DNA from: Alcaligenaceae bacterium
GTDB lineage: Bacteria; Pseudomonadota; Gammaproteobacteria; Burkholderiales; Burkholderiaceae_B
Assembly (NCBI GenBank): GCA_012511095.1
Contig: JAAZGT010000298.1
Location: 1 to 8,990 of the forward strand
Direction of reading: 5' to 3'
Length of the DNA: 8,990 nt
The notes under the pieces: model-generated
Seen by the model: the letters and a program-made list of their open reading frames with translations, nothing else
The model's database searches: none
What the model was told of the DNA's origin: nothing
Shown here: positions 8,201 to 8,990 of the stretch, in pieces
How the letters are laid out: the number at the start of each line of letters is the position of its first letter
Numbering within the stretch: position 1 is the first letter of the stretch
Program-made: the position numbers and the translations under genes

Positions 8201-8844
8201 GCTACCTCAGCTTGGGACTCTAAACGTCTCAGTTGATTTTCGAGCTCACTTAAAATATCCTCAACCCGAGTTAGGTTTTCTCGCGTATCCTCTAAACGAT
8301 TTTCAGTTTCACGGCGACGCTCTTTATAGCGCGACACACCAGCCGCTTCCTCTAAATAAGTACGAAGCTCTTCGGGCCTTGCCTCAATCAAGCGATTAAT
8401 CATGCCTTGACCAATAATGGCATAACCACGAGAGCCCAAACCAGTACCTAAGAAAAGGTCATGAATATCACGTCTGCGCACCTGTTGGTTATTAATATAG
8501 TAGCTACTATTACCATCACGGGTCAGAATACGGCGCACAGAGATTTCGCTAAATACGCTCCACTGCCCCATGGCACGGCCCTCGGCATTATCAAAGACCA
8601 ACTCAACAGAGGCTCGCCCAGCCGCTCGGCGCTGATCAGAACCGTTAAAAATAACGTCTTGCATTGACTCGCCACGTAACTCAGAGGCCCTGGTTTCACC
8701 AAGCACCCAACGCACAGCATCAATTATATTCGATTTGCCACAACCATTAGGCCCCACAATCCCTACCAACTGACTGGGCACAGGAATTGTTGTGGGATCC
8801 ACAAATGATTTAAAACCAGCTAATTTGATTTGGGTTAGACGCAC
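5299..8844 (-). CDS. smc: Chromosome partition protein Smc
   Basis: A complete 1181-residue SMC ATPase that organises and compacts newly replicated DNA, normally with ScpA and ScpB (neither gene is in the window). The N-terminal head has FKSFVDPT (11-18), Walker A GPNGCGKS (31-38) and Q-loop GQG (145-147), followed by EEAAGVSRYKERRRET (165-180). Two long Gln/Glu/Leu-rich coiled-coil arms (about 165-500 and 660-1030) flank a hinge at about 505-655. The C-terminal head has signature LSGGE (1082-1086), Walker B FCLLDE (1106-1111), the adjacent D-loop, and FISHN (1059 region shifted to 1139-1143) as the H-loop. The hinge (GWEVALESVLRERLSAL, 533-549) is the divergent type I recall from betaproteobacteria. 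The start is GTG at 8844, giving the expected MRLTQIKLAGFKSF; no later start would keep the head. Only a weak GGA lies upstream. It is the first gene of the smc-zipA-ligA series. Confidence 0.97.
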   Translation of the reverse strand: MRLTQIKLAGFKSFVDPTTIPVPSQLVGIVGPNGCGKSNIIDAVRWVLGETRASELRGESMQDVIFNGSDQRRAAGRASVELVFDNAEGRAMGQWSVFSEISVRRILTRDGNSSYYINNQQVRRRDIHDLFLGTGLGSRGYAIIGQGMINRLIEARPEELRTYLEEAAGVSRYKERRRETENRLEDTRENLTRVEDILSELENQLRRLESQAEVATKYRQLQAEGEQKQYAFWYLKEQSAIEAQSAKNAQREKAQHDLEEALASFRQIEKELEYRRQAHYQASDALHKAQSEVYEHNTQVASLEAEIRHVTDSRQRLQSNKSRLQQQIEEWQAQFEHCSTQLQEIDMQLEEAAARYEESQARLEQVQLHLPDIEERVAQMDRDKEQLRSELSRLEQKQALTQQQKNDAERQLSQMLSRRERLQQEQSAMSIPDHSKLENLAAERENSAHQLEEAQAQLIEIEECLPAYDEARQQAAKQLQQAQQVVSRLEARLEALEKLQSDVMQNNELEPWLKKHDLAGLSRLWQKIHIEMGWEVALESVLRERLSALEIPSLDAVGLLATDTPPARLALYQKPSALPLPEEKASLKPLLNLVRCADPDLKGLVATWLQGVYVADGINEALSMHSQLPAGSRLVVKEGHLLDALGICFYAADSEQAGMLARQQEIENLQKEIKAEHLITEQLSDVLQQAERQWQQTNQAIIPARQRVSERTRFLHEHQLAYSQLAQQIEQADHLQNRLIADLEELDLQHEEFAARIQEYEIDLESNQALLEEQREAYADLNLQAEATITEMREIRQRSHDIERVTRDIEYEQRSLRSRAEELKRNQSLSEQQRQQAKQELQNLEGELFVIDEQSTQAALQELLASRQEKEEILAAKRLELEGIEQRLREQDEKRLKIEMSIEPRRQEITQLQLDEQAARLVAAQFSEQLDQHEVDREEIQQFIATVVDSAKLTDAEAQASWLQSEAQRISRAIDRLGSVNLAALEELEQAQQRKGFLDAQQSDLQEAIDTLEEAIRNIDRETRQLLQETFELVNGHFGELFPRLFGGGQAKLVMTGDEILDAGVQVMAQPPGKRNSTIHLLSGGEKALTATALVFALFKLNPAPFCLLDEVDAPLDDANTERYADLVSSMSDQTQFLFISHNKIAMQMAQQLIGVTMQEQGVSRIVAVDLHAAVELMGSD

Positions 8845-8990
8845 GCTTTAAAAATTCCGCAATTAATTTTAATAAAGATTTTTTAGTTTAAAAACAGAGT
8901 ATTTTAGCGCAGCACAGTGATTAGATACTGACTTTATCCTGAATTTTTGTATCGTTTATAATACTAAGTTTTATAGCTATGTTACAGTAA
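8845..8990. promoter_or_regulatory. AT-rich non-coding region upstream of smc
   Basis: These 146 bases hold no credible gene and reach the window edge. They should contain the smc promoter. The + strand has a perfect TATAAT at 8957-8962 with only a poor -35 (TTATCC at 8934-8939, 17-base spacing), pointing out of the window towards a possible divergent gene. The overlapping - strand TATTAT (8963-8958) could serve smc with a leader of roughly 110 bases, but it has no good -35 either. Neither promoter can be assigned firmly. Confidence 0.4.

Noticed and set aside
1812..8844. A novel defence or mobile system
   Set aside because: All three - strand genes are intact housekeeping genes in a familiar order, with no transposase, integrase, flanking repeats or foreign composition.
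8973..8980. ATAGCTAT palindrome near the window end
   Set aside because: It is a short AT-rich palindrome likely by chance, with no gene visible beyond it to give context.

Overview
The window reads as an ordinary, well-preserved stretch of a low-to-moderate GC betaproteobacterial chromosome, most likely from the family Alcaligenaceae. Three things suggest this: an Smc whose ATPase heads and hinge look betaproteobacterial, a zipA gene between smc and ligA, and a yciB-bolA-periplasmic parvulin cluster convergent with ligA, an order I recall from Bordetella and its relatives. Base composition is clearly lower in GC than Bordetella, so a low-GC member of the family (Pelistega- or Oligella-like) is a guess. 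No genus can be fixed from the sequence alone.

Layout. The + strand, positions 9-1752, carries three intact genes: yciB (inner-membrane septation/envelope protein), bolA (start corrected to 630) and a secreted parvulin-type peptidyl-prolyl isomerase resembling Bordetella Par27. A strong intrinsic terminator at 1772-1804 ends this run. The - strand, read from 8844 down to 1812, carries smc (1181 aa, GTG start), zipA (399 aa) and ligA (689 aa), all full length. Positions 8845-8990 are AT-rich and non-coding, upstream of smc, with a perfect TATAAT on the + strand.

How the genes relate. The - strand genes join chromosome organisation (Smc), Z-ring anchoring (ZipA) and nick sealing (LigA), which suits co-expression with the cell cycle. 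The + strand genes concern the envelope (YciB, parvulin) and iron-sulfur or stress physiology (BolA).

No mobile element, CRISPR array, RNA gene, pseudogene or foreign-looking insertion is visible, and I see no undescribed multi-gene system. The most interesting local structure is the 104-base zipA-ligA gap. It holds three perfect 8-bp repeats overlapping a plausible promoter, followed by a terminator-like hairpin that folds well only as - strand RNA and ends 11 bases before a ligA start with no visible Shine-Dalgarno sequence.
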